Shown here piece after piece: positions 1-10,110 of a stretch of DNA of 64,000 bases. A program made the position numbers and the translations under genes. Within the stretch, counting starts at the first letter, position 1; every line of letters starts with the position of its first letter. A model generated the notes under the pieces. That model was given only the letters and a program-made list of their open reading frames with translations. It was not told where the DNA came from and ran no database searches. The stretch is taken from positions 2,914,001 through 2,978,000 of the forward strand of contig NZ_CP007151.1 of NCBI RefSeq assembly GCF_000830985.1. The letters run 5' to 3'. Source of the stretch: Marinobacter similis (GTDB taxonomy: Bacteria; Pseudomonadota; Gammaproteobacteria; Pseudomonadales; Oleiphilaceae).

Positions 1-1073
1 ACGAAGACATCCTGATCCGACACATGCATACCGCCGTGGCGATGCAGTACTGCCAGCAGCATCGCCAGGCGATTCTGGTCCAGGCCGACCGCGACCCGGC
101 GCGGATAGCCGCCCTGAGCCATATCGACCAGAGCCTGGATTTCCACCAGCATCGGGCGAGTGCCTTCCCAGACCACCATCACCACGCTACCAGGTGCAGC
201 TTCTTCACCTCGGTTAAGGAAAATGGCACTGGGATTCTTAACTTCCTTGAGGCCCTGCTCCAGCATCGCGAAGACGCCCAGCTCATTAACTGCACCGAAA
301 CGGTTCTTGATGCCGCGCAGGGTGCGGTAACGGCTGTCGCTGGAGCCTTCCAGCAGGATCGAGCAGTCGATCATGTGCTCAAGGACTTTTGGGCCAGCAA
401 GGCTGCCGTCCTTGGTCACGTGACCAACCAGAAACAGGATGGTGCCGGTCTGCTTGGCAAACCGGGTCAGATAGGCGGCACTTTCTCGGACTTGGGATAC
501 CGAGCCCGGCGCGGACTCGATGTCCGCCATATGCATAACCTGAATACTGTCGACCACCAGAATCCTGGGCTTCTCGGATTCCGCGACCTGCATGAGCCGC
601 TCAACGCTGGTCTCAGAGAGCATCTTCAGGTCTTTGGTGGGCAATCCCAGGCGTTTGGCACGCATGGCAACCTGTTGCAGGGATTCCTCACCGGTCACAT
701 ACAGTGCTGAAACACTGGCCGCGAGATGGCAGACCGCCTGCAGCAGCAGGGTACTCTTACCGGCGCCAGGGTGGCCGCCCATCAGTACCGCCGAGCCCTC
801 AACCAGCCCGCCTCCGAGCACGCGGTCGAACTCCTGCATGCCGGTGCTGATCCGGGGTTGCTCGGCCAGGCTGACATCGTCGAGGCTCTGGATTTCCGAC
901 AGGCTGCCGGCGAACCCTTCGAAGCGAGCACCGCGTGCGCCACTTTTGCTGGCGCTAACTCCGCGAACCTCACTGACGGTGTTCCAGGCCTGGCAGGCCG
1001 TGCACTGGCCCTGCCATTTGGAATAGTCTGCACCGCACTCGGTGCAGACGTAAGCGGTCTTCGTCTTTGCCAT
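1..1073 (-). CDS. radA: DNA repair protein RadA (3' end outside window)
   Basis: RadA is a RecA-like ATPase that processes recombination intermediates during DNA repair. The first 357 residues are visible, and the reading frame leaves the window at base 1 still open. A four-cysteine zinc finger lies at C10, C13, C24 and C27. A Walker A motif, GGHPGAGKST, lies at about residues 99-108, and the RadA-specific KNRFG motif appears near residue 255. The ATG at 1071-1073 shares one base with the TGA of the upstream ettA gene, so the two are probably co-transcribed. The visible part has no frameshift. The Walker A histidine, where many RadA proteins have Asp, is a minor variation. Confidence 0.95.
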   Translation of the reverse strand, partial: MAKTKTAYVCTECGADYSKWQGQCTACQAWNTVSEVRGVSASKSGARGARFEGFAGSLSEIQSLDDVSLAEQPRISTGMQEFDRVLGGGLVEGSAVLMGGHPGAGKSTLLLQAVCHLAASVSALYVTGEESLQQVAMRAKRLGLPTKDLKMLSETSVERLMQVAESEKPRILVVDSIQVMHMADIESAPGSVSQVRESAAYLTRFAKQTGTILFLVGHVTKDGSLAGPKVLEHMIDCSILLEGSSDSRYRTLRGIKNRFGAVNELGVFAMLEQGLKEVKNPSAIFLNRGEEAAPGSVVMVVWEGTRPMLVEIQALVDMAQGGYPRRVAVGLDQNRLAMLLAVLHRHGGMHVSDQDVF

Positions 1074-2731
1074 CAGGCCAGCTTCTTGTATTTCATACGC
1101 TGGGGCACCATGCTGAGTCGCCCTTGCGCTTCTTGTGGTCCTCATCGTATTCGCTGAAGTTACCCTCGAAGTACACCACTTCGCCGTCGTCCTCGAAGGC
1201 CAGGATGTGGGTGGCAACACGGTCAAGGAACCAGCGGTCGTGCGAGATCACCAGTGCCGCGCCCGGGAAATTCAGCAGTGCCTCTTCCAGCGCACGCAGG
1301 TTTCCACGTCAAGGTCGTTGGTCGGTTCGTCCAGCATCAGCACGTTGCCGCCCTGTTTAAGCAGCTTGGCCAGATGCAGTCGGTTACGCTCACCACCGGA
1401 CAAGTCGGCAACGCGCTTCTGCTGGTCGCTGCCCTTGAAGTTGAAACGGCCAACGTAAGCGCGGGATGGTGTTTCGTAGTTGCCCACCTTGATGATGTCG
1501 TTACCATCGGAGAGCTCTTCCCACACAGTCTTGCTGCCGTCCAGGTCGCGCATCTGGTCGACGTAAGCCAGTTCCACGGTTTCACCCACTACGATGTCTC
1601 CGGCATCGGGCTTGTCGTAGCCGCCGATCATCTTGAACAAAGTGGATTTACCGGCCCCGTTACCGCCGATGATGCCAACAATGGCGCCCGGCGGTACGCT
1701 GAAGGACACGTTTTCGTACAGCAGGCGATCATCGAAGGACTTGCTGATGCCGTCTACTTCGATCACCTTGTTGCCCAGGCGTGGACCGGGCGGGATGTAC
1801 AGCTCGTTGGTTTCGTTACGCTTCTGGAATTCCTGGGAACTCATCTCCTCAAAGCGGGCCAGACGGGCTTTGCTCTTGGACTGGCGGCCCTTGGCATTGC
1901 TGCGAACCCATTCCAGTTCCTGCTTGACCGCTTTCTGGTGCGAAGCTTCCTGCTTGGACTCCATCTCCAGGCGCTTTTCCTTGTTTTCCAGCCACTGACT
2001 GTAGTTGCCTTCAAACGGAATGCCCTGACCACGGTCCAGTTCCAGGATCCAGCCGGCAACGTTGTCCAGGAAGTAACGATCGTGGGTGATGGCAACCACG
2101 GTGCCTTCGTAGTCATGCAGGAAGCGTTCAAGCCAGGCTACCGACTCGGCGTCCAGGTGTTGGTGGGCTCGTCCAGCAGCAGCATGTCCGGGCCGGACAG
2201 CAGCAGGCGGCAAAGCGCGACACGGCGGCGTTCACCGCCAGAGAGCAGCTTTACCTTCTGATCCCACGCCGGCAGGCGCAAAGCGTCAGCTGCTACTTCC
2301 ATTTTGCGCTCAATATCGTGGCCGTCGGTGGCCTGGATGTAGGCTTCCAGCTCACCCTGCTTCTTGGCCAGGGCATCGAAATCGGCATCCGGTTCAGCGT
2401 AGGCGGCGTAAACCTTGTCCAGTTCGGCCAGGGCGTCGTGCACTCCGGAAACCGATTCGTCGACGATTTCCTTAACGGTCTTCTCGTCATCCAGCTCGGG
2501 TTCCTGAGGCAGGTAACCAACCTGAATGCCGGGCTGGGGTCTGGCTTCGCCGATGTAATCCTGGTCTACGCCCGCCATAATCCGCAGGAGGGTGGACTTG
2601 CCGGCGCCGTTCAAACCGAGCACGCCGATCTTGGCGCCAGGGAAGAAGCTCAGGGAAATGTCTTTGAGGATTTCGCGCTTGGGCGGGACCACTTTGCCCA
2701 CGCGGTTCATGGAGTATACGTATTGGGCCAT
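1073..2731 (-). CDS. ettA: Energy-dependent translational throttle protein EttA (three apparent frameshifts)
   Basis: EttA is an ABC-F protein that binds the ribosomal E site and gates translation according to the ATP/ADP ratio. It starts [13 protein letters not shown] and has two ABC domains, each with a Walker A ([18 protein letters not shown]), a signature ([16 protein letters not shown]) and a DEPTN box. As read, the frame breaks near 2158 (right after the first DEPTN), near 1299 (after the second DVET) and near 1110 (near the C-terminus). Each break is cured by adding back one base to a short G run (plus strand). The restored protein is about 553 residues, the family's normal length, ends MKYKKLA, and its stop overlaps the radA start. 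Most likely an intact gene with consensus errors. Confidence 0.9.
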
Positions 2732-2995
2732 AACAGGGTAGGTCCTCTGTAGTAATCGGAGGTAAATAAAAGGAACTCGCAGATAAGCCACGTAAGGTAG
2801 CGAAACCGGAAAACGATAGCAATTGAGGGAAAATCGCAGATTGCGGCGTGCCGGTTTCTGCGGAGGGCCTGTGAGGCCCATAAAAGATGATTTTTTACCC
2901 ATTTGTAAGATAGAATAGCGGCCCAATTTTTCAGGGAGCCTGCGGAGAATTCCAAAGCTCTCCGGGCCAGTCAAGCACACAGGGGCAGCGCATCC

Positions 2996-4249
2996 ATGTT
3001 TAATCGTGAAATGAAAATAGCCGGCTTTGATGACGAACTCTGGAACGCCATGCAGGCGGAAGAGAAGCGTCAGGAAGCTCACATTGAGCTGATTGCATCC
3101 GAAAACTACACCAGCCCCCGAGTGATGGAGGCCCAAGGCAGTCTGCTGACTAACAAGTACGCGGAAGGCTACCCGGGCAAGCGTTATTACGGTGGTTGTG
3201 AGTTCGTCGACATCGCCGAAGATCTGGCCATCGAGCGCGCCAAAGAGCTGTTCGGTGCCGCTTACGCCAACGTACAGCCGCACTCCGGCTCCCAGGCCAA
3301 CTCTGCGGTGTTCATGGCGTTGCTGAAGCCGGGCGATACCGTTCTGGGCATGAGCCTGGCCCACGGTGGCCATCTGACCCACGGTGCCAGCGTCAACTTT
3401 TCCGGCAAGATCTATAACGCTGTCCAGTATGGTCTCAACCCGGAGACCGGCCTGATCGATTACGACGAAGTGGAAGCGCTGGCCGTAGAGCATAAGCCGA
3501 AGATGATCATTGCCGGCTTCTCCGCTTACTCCCAGGAGCTGGATTTTGCCCGTTTCCGTGCCATTGCCGATAAAGTGGGTGCTTACCTGTTTGTCGACAT
3601 GGCGCACGTGGCTGGCCTGGTCGCCGCAGGCGTATACCCGGACCCGGTGCCGCACGCCCATGTCGTTGCCACCACCACCCACAAGACCCTGCGTGGTCCT
3701 CGTGGCGGCCTGATCCTGGCTTGCGACGACGCTGATCTGCAGAAGAAGCTGAATTCCGCAGTCTTCCCGGGCGGCCAGGGCGGCCCGCTGATGCACGTAA
3801 TTGCTGCCAAGGCGATCTGCTTCAAAGAAGCCATGAGCGACGAGTTCAAGAGCTACCAGAAGCAAGTGGTCAAGAACGCCAGCGCCATGGCCCAGGTGTT
3901 TGTTGAGCGCGGATACGACGTGGTTTCCGGTGGCACCAAGAACCACCTGTTCCTGGTCAGCCTGATCAAGCAGGACATCACCGGTAAAGACGCGGACGCC
4001 GCCCTGGGCCGTGCTCACATCACCGTCAACAAGAACGCGGTTCCCAACGACCCGCGTTCACCGTTCGTCACTTCCGGTCTGCGTATCGGCACTCCGGCAA
4101 TCACCACCCGTGGATTCGGTGAGTCCGAGTCCCGGGATCTGGCCGGCTGGATTTGTGACATCCTCGATAACCTCGAAGACGACGCCGTAAACGACCGCGT
4201 ACGCGAGCAGGTTGCTGCTCTGTGTGCCCGTTTCCCGGTCTACGGCTAA
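2996..4249 (+). CDS. glyA: Serine hydroxymethyltransferase
   Basis: This PLP enzyme converts serine and tetrahydrofolate to glycine and 5,10-methylene-tetrahydrofolate, the main source of one-carbon units in the cytosol. The 417-residue protein has the normal family length and no frameshift. The PLP-binding lysine is K230 within [13 protein letters not shown], and the N-terminal LIASENYTS and [15 protein letters not shown] segments are diagnostic. It diverges from ettA across a 264-bp gap. That gap holds a small hairpin (2865-2879, GGGCCT-gtg-AGGCCC), but I could not assign a promoter or known riboswitch to it. Confidence 0.98.
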   Translation: MFNREMKIAGFDDELWNAMQAEEKRQEAHIELIASENYTSPRVMEAQGSLLTNKYAEGYPGKRYYGGCEFVDIAEDLAIERAKELFGAAYANVQPHSGSQANSAVFMALLKPGDTVLGMSLAHGGHLTHGASVNFSGKIYNAVQYGLNPETGLIDYDEVEALAVEHKPKMIIAGFSAYSQELDFARFRAIADKVGAYLFVDMAHVAGLVAAGVYPDPVPHAHVVATTTHKTLRGPRGGLILACDDADLQKKLNSAVFPGGQGGPLMHVIAAKAICFKEAMSDEFKSYQKQVVKNASAMAQVFVERGYDVVSGGTKNHLFLVSLIKQDITGKDADAALGRAHITVNKNAVPNDPRSPFVTSGLRIGTPAITTRGFGESESRDLAGWICDILDNLEDDAVNDRVREQVAALCARFPVYG

Positions 4250-4265
4250 ACTACAGGCAAGACCC

Positions 4266-4303
4266 GCCGGCTCCGTCCGCGTATTAACGCGATCGGAGCC
4301 GGC
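4266..4303 (+). other. Long intercistronic hairpin between glyA and nrdR
   Basis: GCCGGCTCCG (4266-4275) pairs perfectly with CGGAGCCGGC (4294-4303), and the loop itself contains a CGCGT/ACGCG dyad. Only a weak pyrimidine stretch (TCCTTTCC) follows rather than a T run. It may be a weak terminator or an mRNA-stabilising end for glyA, placed 21 bases before the nrdR start. Confidence 0.55.
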
Positions 4304-4324
4304 TCCTTTCCGGAGTCTTTGATT

Positions 4325-4843
4325 ATGCATTGTCCCTTTTGTGGTGAAGCAGATACCAAGGTGATCGACTCGCGCCTGGTGGCCGAGGGCGATCAGGTGC
4401 GTCGCCGCAGGGAGTGCTTGTCCTGCCACGAACGTTTTACCACCTTCGAAAGTGCTGAACTGGTCATGCCCCGCGTGGTCAAGCAGGACGGGATTCGTCA
4501 GCCTTTCGATGAGGAAAAGCTGCGGTCCGGCATCATGAAGGCACTGGAAAAACGGCCAGTGAGTATCGAACAGATTGATGCGGCATTGAATCGCATCAAG
4601 TACCGGCTTCGCGCTACCGGTGAGCGAGAGGTCAAGTCGATGCAGTTGGGTGAGGAAGTGATGACCGAACTCCGGCAGCTGGACAAGGTTGCTTACGTGC
4701 GGTTTGCGTCGGTTTATCGCAGCTTCCAGGACATCAATGAATTTAAGGAAGAGATCGAACGGTTGTCGGCGACCAATGGCGAGAATGCGGTAGATGTGGC
4801 CAAGGCGCTGGCCGACAACCAATCCTCGAAAGGAAACGTATGA
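4325..4843 (+). CDS. nrdR: Transcriptional repressor NrdR
   Basis: NrdR represses ribonucleotide reductase genes in response to ATP/dATP. The protein begins MHCPFCG, which sets the start at 4325; an upstream TTG would add two residues that the family lacks. The zinc ribbon uses C3, C6 and the CLSC pair near residues 31-34, followed by an ATP-cone domain ([18 protein letters not shown]). At 172 residues it is about 20 longer than common homologues because of an extra hydrophilic C-terminal tail. The last codon and stop overlap the ribD start (ATGA), which ties it to the riboflavin operon, the usual arrangement in proteobacteria. Confidence 0.96.
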   Translation: MHCPFCGEADTKVIDSRLVAEGDQVRRRRECLSCHERFTTFESAELVMPRVVKQDGIRQPFDEEKLRSGIMKALEKRPVSIEQIDAALNRIKYRLRATGEREVKSMQLGEEVMTELRQLDKVAYVRFASVYRSFQDINEFKEEIERLSATNGENAVDVAKALADNQSSKGNV

Positions 4844-5955
4844 TCGACGTCCGTGACCGGACCATGATGGCGCGGGCGGTTCAGCTTGCCTGGCGCGGCC
4901 GCTATTCAACGCACCCAAACCCGCGGGTGGGCTGCGTTATTGCCCGGGGCGATGAAATTCTGGGTGAAGGCTGGCACGAACGCGCCGGTGAGGCGCACGC
5001 CGAGATTCGGGCGCTAAGTCAGGCCGGTCCGTCTGCCCGCGGAGCAACGGCCTATGTCACGCTCGAGCCGTGCAGCCACTTTGGCCGTACACCGCCGTGC
5101 GCGCGGGCTCTGATTGATGCGGGTGTGGCGCATGTGTTTGCGGCAACCAAAGATCCCAATCCGTCGGTATCCGGGCGCGGCCTGGAACTGCTGCGTGATG
5201 CGGGTGTTCAGGTCACTGAAGGTGTGCTGGCGGAAGAGGCGGCACGCCTGAATCCGGGCTTCATGAAGCGCATGAACACCGGCCGCCCCTGGGTGCGCTT
5301 GAAGATGGCGGCCAGTCTGGATGGTCGAACCGCGATGGCATCGGGTGAAAGCCAGTGGATTACCGGCGCCGAGGCGCGTCAGGATGTCCAGCGTCTGCGC
5401 GCTATGAGTGACGCCATCGTTACCGGTGTTGGCACGGTGCTGGCAGACGATCCATCGCTCACCGTCCGCCGGGAAGAGCTGGGAGATATTGGCGATGCCA
5501 CCGAGCCATCCCGGCAGCCGCTGCGGGTCATTGCGGATCGGGACGCCCGTACCCCGGCCTCGGCGACCATCCTGAAGGGCGGCAACGTGCAGGTGTTCTG
5601 TGCGTCGTCGACCCTGGCGACCGCGCCAGCGCAGGATCTGGCGGCCCTGGGGATAAGCATTAACGGAGTTGCCTGGAAAGATAACGGCATCGACGTGGCG
5701 GAGTTGCTGGACTCCCTGGGTGAGCTGGGCATCAACGAACTGCTGGTGGAAGCCGGGCCAACACTCGCGGGCACCTTCATTAATGAAGGCCTGGTTGACG
5801 AACTCTGGCTCTACCAGGCGCCGGTGTTTCTGGGCAGCACCGGGCGTCCGACTGCGCATCTGCCACTGGAGTCCATGGCAGACAAAGTGCAGTGGAAAGT
5901 GCTTGATCGACGTCAGGTGGGTGAGGATCAGCGACTGATCCTGGCGCGCCAGTAA
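4840..5955 (+). CDS. ribD: Bifunctional riboflavin biosynthesis deaminase/reductase RibD
   Basis: RibD carries out the second and third steps of riboflavin synthesis: deamination of the pyrimidine intermediate, then NADPH-dependent side-chain reduction. The N-terminal deaminase domain (about residues 1-145) has the zinc motif HAE plus [11 protein letters not shown]. The C-terminal reductase domain starts around residue 150 ([15 protein letters not shown]). The length, 371 residues, is typical and the frame is intact. It overlaps nrdR by four bases. In relatives the riboflavin synthase gene (ribE/ribC) usually follows, but only 64 bases separate this gene from the next one here. Confidence 0.96.
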   Translation: MIDVRDRTMMARAVQLAWRGRYSTHPNPRVGCVIARGDEILGEGWHERAGEAHAEIRALSQAGPSARGATAYVTLEPCSHFGRTPPCARALIDAGVAHVFAATKDPNPSVSGRGLELLRDAGVQVTEGVLAEEAARLNPGFMKRMNTGRPWVRLKMAASLDGRTAMASGESQWITGAEARQDVQRLRAMSDAIVTGVGTVLADDPSLTVRREELGDIGDATEPSRQPLRVIADRDARTPASATILKGGNVQVFCASSTLATAPAQDLAALGISINGVAWKDNGIDVAELLDSLGELGINELLVEAGPTLAGTFINEGLVDELWLYQAPVFLGSTGRPTAHLPLESMADKVQWKVLDRRQVGEDQRLILARQ

Positions 5956-6019
5956 TCATTAAATTCAAGGTGTCCCGGCAACCCGAGGCTGCCGGCAAAC
6001 CGCAAGGGTGCAAAACTGT

Positions 6020-7135
6020 ATGGCACTGAACAGCATTGAAGAAATCATCGAAGATATCCGTCAGGGCAAGATGGTCATCCTGATGGATGATGAGGATCGC
6101 GAAAACGAAGGCGATCTGGTGATGGCGGCTGAACACTGCTCCGCCGAAGCCATCAATTTCATGGCCCGTTTCGGCCGAGGCCTGATCTGTATGCCTATGA
6201 CCCGGGATCGCTGTGAACAGCTGGGCCTGCCGCTGATGGTGCATCAGAATGCCTCTGGTTTTGGCACCAAGTTCACGCTGTCGATTGAAGCAAAAGAGGG
6301 TGTGACCACCGGTATTTCCGCTGCCGACCGCGCGCGCACAGTTCAGGCCGCAGTGGCCAGGGATGCCAAAGCGTCGGATCTGGTCCAGCCGGGTCACATC
6401 TTCCCGCTGATGGCCGATCCCGGTGGCGTACTCAGCCGCGCCGGGCACACCGAGGCGTCCTGCGACCTGGCTGCATTGGCCGGATCGGAGCCGGCGGGCG
6501 TGATCTGCGAGATCATGAACGACGATGGCTCCATGGCTCGTCGGGAAGACCTTGAGCGGTTTGCCGAGGAGCACGATCTGAAGATTGGCACCATTGCCGA
6601 TCTGATCCACTACCGCACCATGAATGAGCGCACCATTGAGTGCGTGGAAGAGAACACGCTGGACACCGAGTACGGCAAGTTCAACCTGCGCACCTACCGT
6701 GACAATATCCAGGGTGCCACCCACCTGGCTATGGTCATGGGTGATATCCGCGCTGAAGAGCCGGTGCATGTGCGTGTGCACATTACCGACACCCTGCGCG
6801 ATCTGCTCGGCGCCCGCCGCAAGGATTCCCGCAGCTGGCCGTTGCACCACGCTCTGGAGAAAGTGGCAGCCGAGGGCCGGGGCGTCGTGGTGTTACTGAA
6901 CAGTGCTGAGGACAGCTACAACCTGGAAGACCGTATCCACGAGTTCTTTGATGAAGGGCAAGGCTCCGCTGGCAAGGGCAGTTCCGGTGTGTATTTCACC
7001 GTGGGTACCGGATCCCAGATTCTGCGGGACATCGGCGTTGGTAAAATGCGCCTGTTGAGTCCGCCGATCAAGTTCTCCGCCATCTCCGGATTCGATCTGG
7101 AAGTGGTTGAATACGTTCCCTATACCCCTAATTGA
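6020..7135 (+). CDS. ribB: 3,4-dihydroxy-2-butanone-4-phosphate synthase with degenerate GTP cyclohydrolase II-like domain (RibBX type)
   Basis: The N-terminal domain (about residues 1-205) is a DHBP synthase, which makes the four-carbon riboflavin precursor from ribulose 5-phosphate. It keeps the acidic [12 protein letters not shown] loop and the GHTEAS motif. The C-terminal domain (about 206-371) aligns with GTP cyclohydrolase II. The zinc-binding Cys cluster (CxxG..SLRCDCG) is replaced by cysteine-free sequence around [17 protein letters not shown], so that activity is probably absent. This fits the RibBX variant described in proteobacteria, and a separate ribA should exist elsewhere. I place the start at the ATG at 6020 (MALNSIEE) rather than the GTG at 6008. 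Confidence 0.93.
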   Translation: MALNSIEEIIEDIRQGKMVILMDDEDRENEGDLVMAAEHCSAEAINFMARFGRGLICMPMTRDRCEQLGLPLMVHQNASGFGTKFTLSIEAKEGVTTGISAADRARTVQAAVARDAKASDLVQPGHIFPLMADPGGVLSRAGHTEASCDLAALAGSEPAGVICEIMNDDGSMARREDLERFAEEHDLKIGTIADLIHYRTMNERTIECVEENTLDTEYGKFNLRTYRDNIQGATHLAMVMGDIRAEEPVHVRVHITDTLRDLLGARRKDSRSWPLHHALEKVAAEGRGVVVLLNSAEDSYNLEDRIHEFFDEGQGSAGKGSSGVYFTVGTGSQILRDIGVGKMRLLSPPIKFSAISGFDLEVVEYVPYTPN

Positions 7136-7182
7136 TTAACCCGGTCATGACCAACGCGTCGTGACCCGTGAAGGAGCCATGC

Positions 7183-7659
7183 ATGGCAGATATCAAAGTA
7201 ATTGAAGGTGATTTTACCCAGTGCAGCGGACGGTACGCGCTGGTCGTCGGCCGGTTTAACGGCTTCGTAGTTGAAAGCCTGGTGGACGGCGCAGTAGATA
7301 CCCTGCGCCGCCACGGCATTTCAGACGATGACATTACCATTATCCGTGTACCGGGCGCGTACGAGATGCCGCTGGCGGTAAAACGCGTTGCCGAGGCCTC
7401 CAACTACGACGCAATCATTGCTCTGGGCGCTGTGATTCGTGGTGGTACGCCTCATTTCGAGTATGTCGCCGGTGAAGCCTCCAGTGGTCTGGGCGCAGTC
7501 AGCCTGGAAACCGACGTACCGGTTACCTTTGGTGTGCTAACCGTGGATTCTATCGAACAGGCTATCGAACGTTCAGGCACCAAAGCCGGTAACAAGGGCG
7601 CGGAAGCCGCCATTACCGCGCTGGAAATGGTCAGCCTGTTCAAGAAGCTGGGTGAGTAA
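7183..7659 (+). CDS. ribH: 6,7-dimethyl-8-ribityllumazine synthase
   Basis: RibH condenses the RibB product with the RibD product to form lumazine, the direct precursor of riboflavin. The 158-residue protein is normal in length. It carries the family motifs VVGRFNGFV (substrate site), VPGAYEMPL and [16 protein letters not shown], the last containing the catalytic His. An AAGGAG at 7171-7176 sits six bases before the ATG at 7183 and rules out the upstream GTG at 7168. The stop codon overlaps the nusB start (TAATG). Confidence 0.97.
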   Translation: MADIKVIEGDFTQCSGRYALVVGRFNGFVVESLVDGAVDTLRRHGISDDDITIIRVPGAYEMPLAVKRVAEASNYDAIIALGAVIRGGTPHFEYVAGEASSGLGAVSLETDVPVTFGVLTVDSIEQAIERSGTKAGNKGAEAAITALEMVSLFKKLGE

Positions 7660-8135
7660 TGAGCGCAATTGACGATAACACCCCACAGCCAGCCCCGAGC
7701 GGCCAGCCCAAAGCCGGCGATCGTCGCCGCGCCCGGGCCCTGGCTCTGCAGGGACTGTACCAGCGCCACTTCAGCAAGAGCTCGATTTCGGACATTGAGG
7801 CCGAGTTCATGGTTGATAACGACATGGCCAAGGTGGATCTGCTGTATTTTCGCGACCTGTTGCGGGGCGTGCACCGGGAGCAGGCCGATCTCGACCAGGT
7901 GCTTGAGCCGTACCTGGATCGCCCGCTGCATGAAGTGGATGCCATTGAACTGGCCATCGTTCGCCTCGGCGCCTATGAGTTGAAGCATCGCCTGGACGTG
8001 CCGTACAAGGTGGTGATCAACGAAGGCATTGAAATGGCAAAGCGCTTCGGTGGTACGGAAGGCCATAAGTTCGTCAACAGTGTTCTGGACAAGCTCAGCC
8101 GTCGCTTGCGTCTGGCAGAGACACGTCCCCGCTAG
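7659..8135 (+). CDS. nusB: Transcription antitermination factor NusB
   Basis: NusB binds boxA RNA with NusE (S10) and helps RNA polymerase read through rRNA operons. The protein is 158 residues with the all-helical NusB fold signatures RRRARALALQGLYQ near the N-terminus and VINEGIEMAKRFGG..HKFVNSVLDKL near the C-terminus. The ATG overlaps the ribH stop by one base, indicating translational coupling. ribH-nusB-thiL is a widely conserved order. Confidence 0.97.
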   Translation: MSAIDDNTPQPAPSGQPKAGDRRRARALALQGLYQRHFSKSSISDIEAEFMVDNDMAKVDLLYFRDLLRGVHREQADLDQVLEPYLDRPLHEVDAIELAIVRLGAYELKHRLDVPYKVVINEGIEMAKRFGGTEGHKFVNSVLDKLSRRLRLAETRPR

Positions 8136-8138
8136 GGC

Positions 8139-9095
8139 ATGGGCGAGTTTGAGCTGATCCAAAAGCATTTCCTGCCTCTAGCTCGCTCCGGGTCCAACGG
8201 TGCACTGGTGCTGGGGCCCGGAGATGACTGTGCGATTCAGCGCATTCCCCCCGGTCGTGATCTGGTGTTCTCCATCGATACCATGGTGGAGGGCATCCAC
8301 TTTCCCGAATCCTATCCTCCCGAATACCTTGGTTGGCGTGTCCTCGCCGCAGCTGCCAGTGACCTGGCCGCGATGGGCGCTGAGCCGGCCTGCTTTACCC
8401 TGGCCCTAACGCTGCCGGAAGCAGACGATCACTGGCTTACAGGCTTTGCTCGTGGACTCGCCGATGCCAGCCAAACGTTTCGGTTGGCGCTGGCAGGTGG
8501 CGATACCACTCGCGGGCCATTGTCATTGAGTGTGCAGGTTCATGGAACTGTGGCAGAAGGTCGTGGCTTGAAACGTTCCGGAACCCGAGCAGGGGATTTG
8601 ATTTGCGTGTCTGGCACATTGGGCGACGCGGGCGCGGCTCTGGACTACCTTCAGGAAGCGCAACCCACCGATGACATGGCTCAGCTGCTTGAGCGTTACC
8701 ATCATCCGCACCCGCGCCTGGAACTCGGTGAGTCGTTAATCGGGCTAGCAACTTCAGCCATTGATATATCCGATGGTTTGATGGCCGATCTGGGGCACAT
8801 TCTGGAAGCCTCGAAGGCTGGTGCCACCATCGATCCGGCCTTGATCCCGCTGTCGCCTGCGCTCTCCAGGCTGAAGGGTGCACACGCGGTAGACTACGCT
8901 TTAAATGCCGGAGACGATTACGAACTCTGCGTTACCATTCCCGAGGCGCTCTGGCAGGGCGCTTCGGACGTAATTCGCGATCAGATGACTGTTATCGGCA
9001 CCGTGAATCGGGATGCCGGGCTGCACATCAAGGATAGCCCCAGCCTGTCCGACAGACCGGGTGCAGGTTTCGACCATTTCAGGAGCAAGGCATGA
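8139..9095 (+). CDS. thiL: Thiamine-monophosphate kinase
   Basis: ThiL phosphorylates thiamine monophosphate to the cofactor thiamine diphosphate. The 318-residue protein shows the PurM-like ATP-binding features GPGDDCA near the N-terminus, SIDTMVEGIHF, AASDLAAMGA and AGGDTTRG, with DISDGLMADLGHI and AGDDYELC further on. The start lies three bases after the nusB stop, and the stop overlaps the pgpA start (ATGA). No frameshift. Confidence 0.97.
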   Translation: MGEFELIQKHFLPLARSGSNGALVLGPGDDCAIQRIPPGRDLVFSIDTMVEGIHFPESYPPEYLGWRVLAAAASDLAAMGAEPACFTLALTLPEADDHWLTGFARGLADASQTFRLALAGGDTTRGPLSLSVQVHGTVAEGRGLKRSGTRAGDLICVSGTLGDAGAALDYLQEAQPTDDMAQLLERYHHPHPRLELGESLIGLATSAIDISDGLMADLGHILEASKAGATIDPALIPLSPALSRLKGAHAVDYALNAGDDYELCVTIPEALWQGASDVIRDQMTVIGTVNRDAGLHIKDSPSLSDRPGAGFDHFRSKA

Positions 9096-9616
9096 GTCAG
9101 GACGATTTTCCCGAACCGGATTTGCCGCAGGCGTTGTTGCCGCCGGGCTTTTTGAAGAATCCGGTGCACCTCCTGGCGTTTGGTTTTGGTAGTGGGGCGG
9201 CGGCGAGGGCGCCCGGAACCTGGGGCAGTCTGGCTGCTATTCCCTTGTGGTACACCTTCGCGTGGCTGCCGGGGCCGGTTTACTGGGGTATTGTTCTGGT
9301 GGCCTTTCTGGTGGGTATCTGGCTGTGCGGCAAAACTGCGCGGGACCTGAAGGTTCATGATCACGGTGGCATAGTCTGGGACGAGTTCGTGGGCATGTGG
9401 ATCGCCCTGGGCCTGTTCCCGGAGCAGATAGTCGGGGTTTTACTGGCATTTACCCTGTTCAGGCTGTTTGATGTCCTGAAGCCATGGCCGATTAACTGGC
9501 TGGACGATCGTCTGCCGGGAGGGCTGGGGATCATGGTGGATGACGTGGTGGCAGGGTTGATGGCGATGCTGTCCATGCTCGCCATTGATCGATGGTTGTT
9601 GCCGTTCATTGCTTGA
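9092..9616 (+). CDS. pgpA: Phosphatidylglycerophosphatase A
   Basis: PgpA removes the phosphate from phosphatidylglycerophosphate to give phosphatidylglycerol in the inner membrane. The 174-residue protein has several hydrophobic segments and the PgpA motifs GSGAAARAPGTWGSL, HDHGGIVWDEFVGMW and RLFDVLKPWPI. It ends the nrdR-to-pgpA operon and overlaps thiL by four bases, matching the usual proteobacterial order. It converges on the small minus-strand gene at 9641. Confidence 0.95.
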   Translation: MSQDDFPEPDLPQALLPPGFLKNPVHLLAFGFGSGAAARAPGTWGSLAAIPLWYTFAWLPGPVYWGIVLVAFLVGIWLCGKTARDLKVHDHGGIVWDEFVGMWIALGLFPEQIVGVLLAFTLFRLFDVLKPWPINWLDDRLPGGLGIMVDDVVAGLMAMLSMLAIDRWLLPFIA

Positions 9617-9640
9617 GCCGGCGTTTGCCTGATGGGCCGA

Positions 9641-9844
9641 TCAGTGCAGCTGTTGCTCCTCTGGTAGCAGTCTTACGACGTGCAGAAATCGGCGCAGCCC
9701 GGTTTCGGCACGCTCCCTGGATGCGAAAGGTCCACTGTCAAACCCTTCCCGAGTGGTGAAGTACCATTTGCTGCCGACGCAGAAGAACCGGCTACTTCTA
9801 AAGGGAACGGGCCCGGCTTCTCCCGATCTGATTTGGGTATCCAT
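9641..9844 (-). CDS. Small conserved protein (DUF6316-like)
   Basis: This is a 67-residue cytosolic protein with the segment RSSRFFCVGSKWYFTTREG followed by GPFASRERAETGLRRFL. That layout resembles DUF6316, small proteins common in Pseudomonas and Marinobacter with no known function. An AGGAG ribosome site lies five bases before the ATG at 9844. It converges with pgpA over a 24-bp gap that holds no clear terminator. The family assignment is from memory of the pattern. Confidence 0.7.
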   Translation of the reverse strand: MDTQIRSGEAGPVPFRSSRFFCVGSKWYFTTREGFDSGPFASRERAETGLRRFLHVVRLLPEEQQLH

Positions 9845-10110
9845 AACGTCTCCTGTGCCCGCTGCCGACCGACCTGCATCGTTCGCAGCGTTTCTTTGGC
9901 CAATCTGTATAAAATTAATCCAATTCCGCCGGAATTCAACACTTTTTTACAATTCCACGGTGTCGGTGGCTATTAGGATCGGCAAAATCGCGGCCGGTTC
10001 CGGCGCGGTTGATTAGGCGAGATGGCTTGCCCTGGCTGGGCGCACTCGTCAAAATGCCATCAATCGGGTGCTAACCTCAGGGCCTTTACCGTTCACTTCA
10101 AGGAGATTTC

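Noticed and set aside
1073..2731. ettA as a true pseudogene or a gene with programmed frameshifting
   Set aside because: Three separate breaks in one gene, each cured by one base, match the pattern in many other genes. No slippery site plus stimulator recurs at the breaks.
2732..4018. Long in-frame N-terminal extension of EttA
   Set aside because: It is antisense to glyA; EttA starts at 2731 ([10 protein letters not shown]), and the extension has no conserved sequence.
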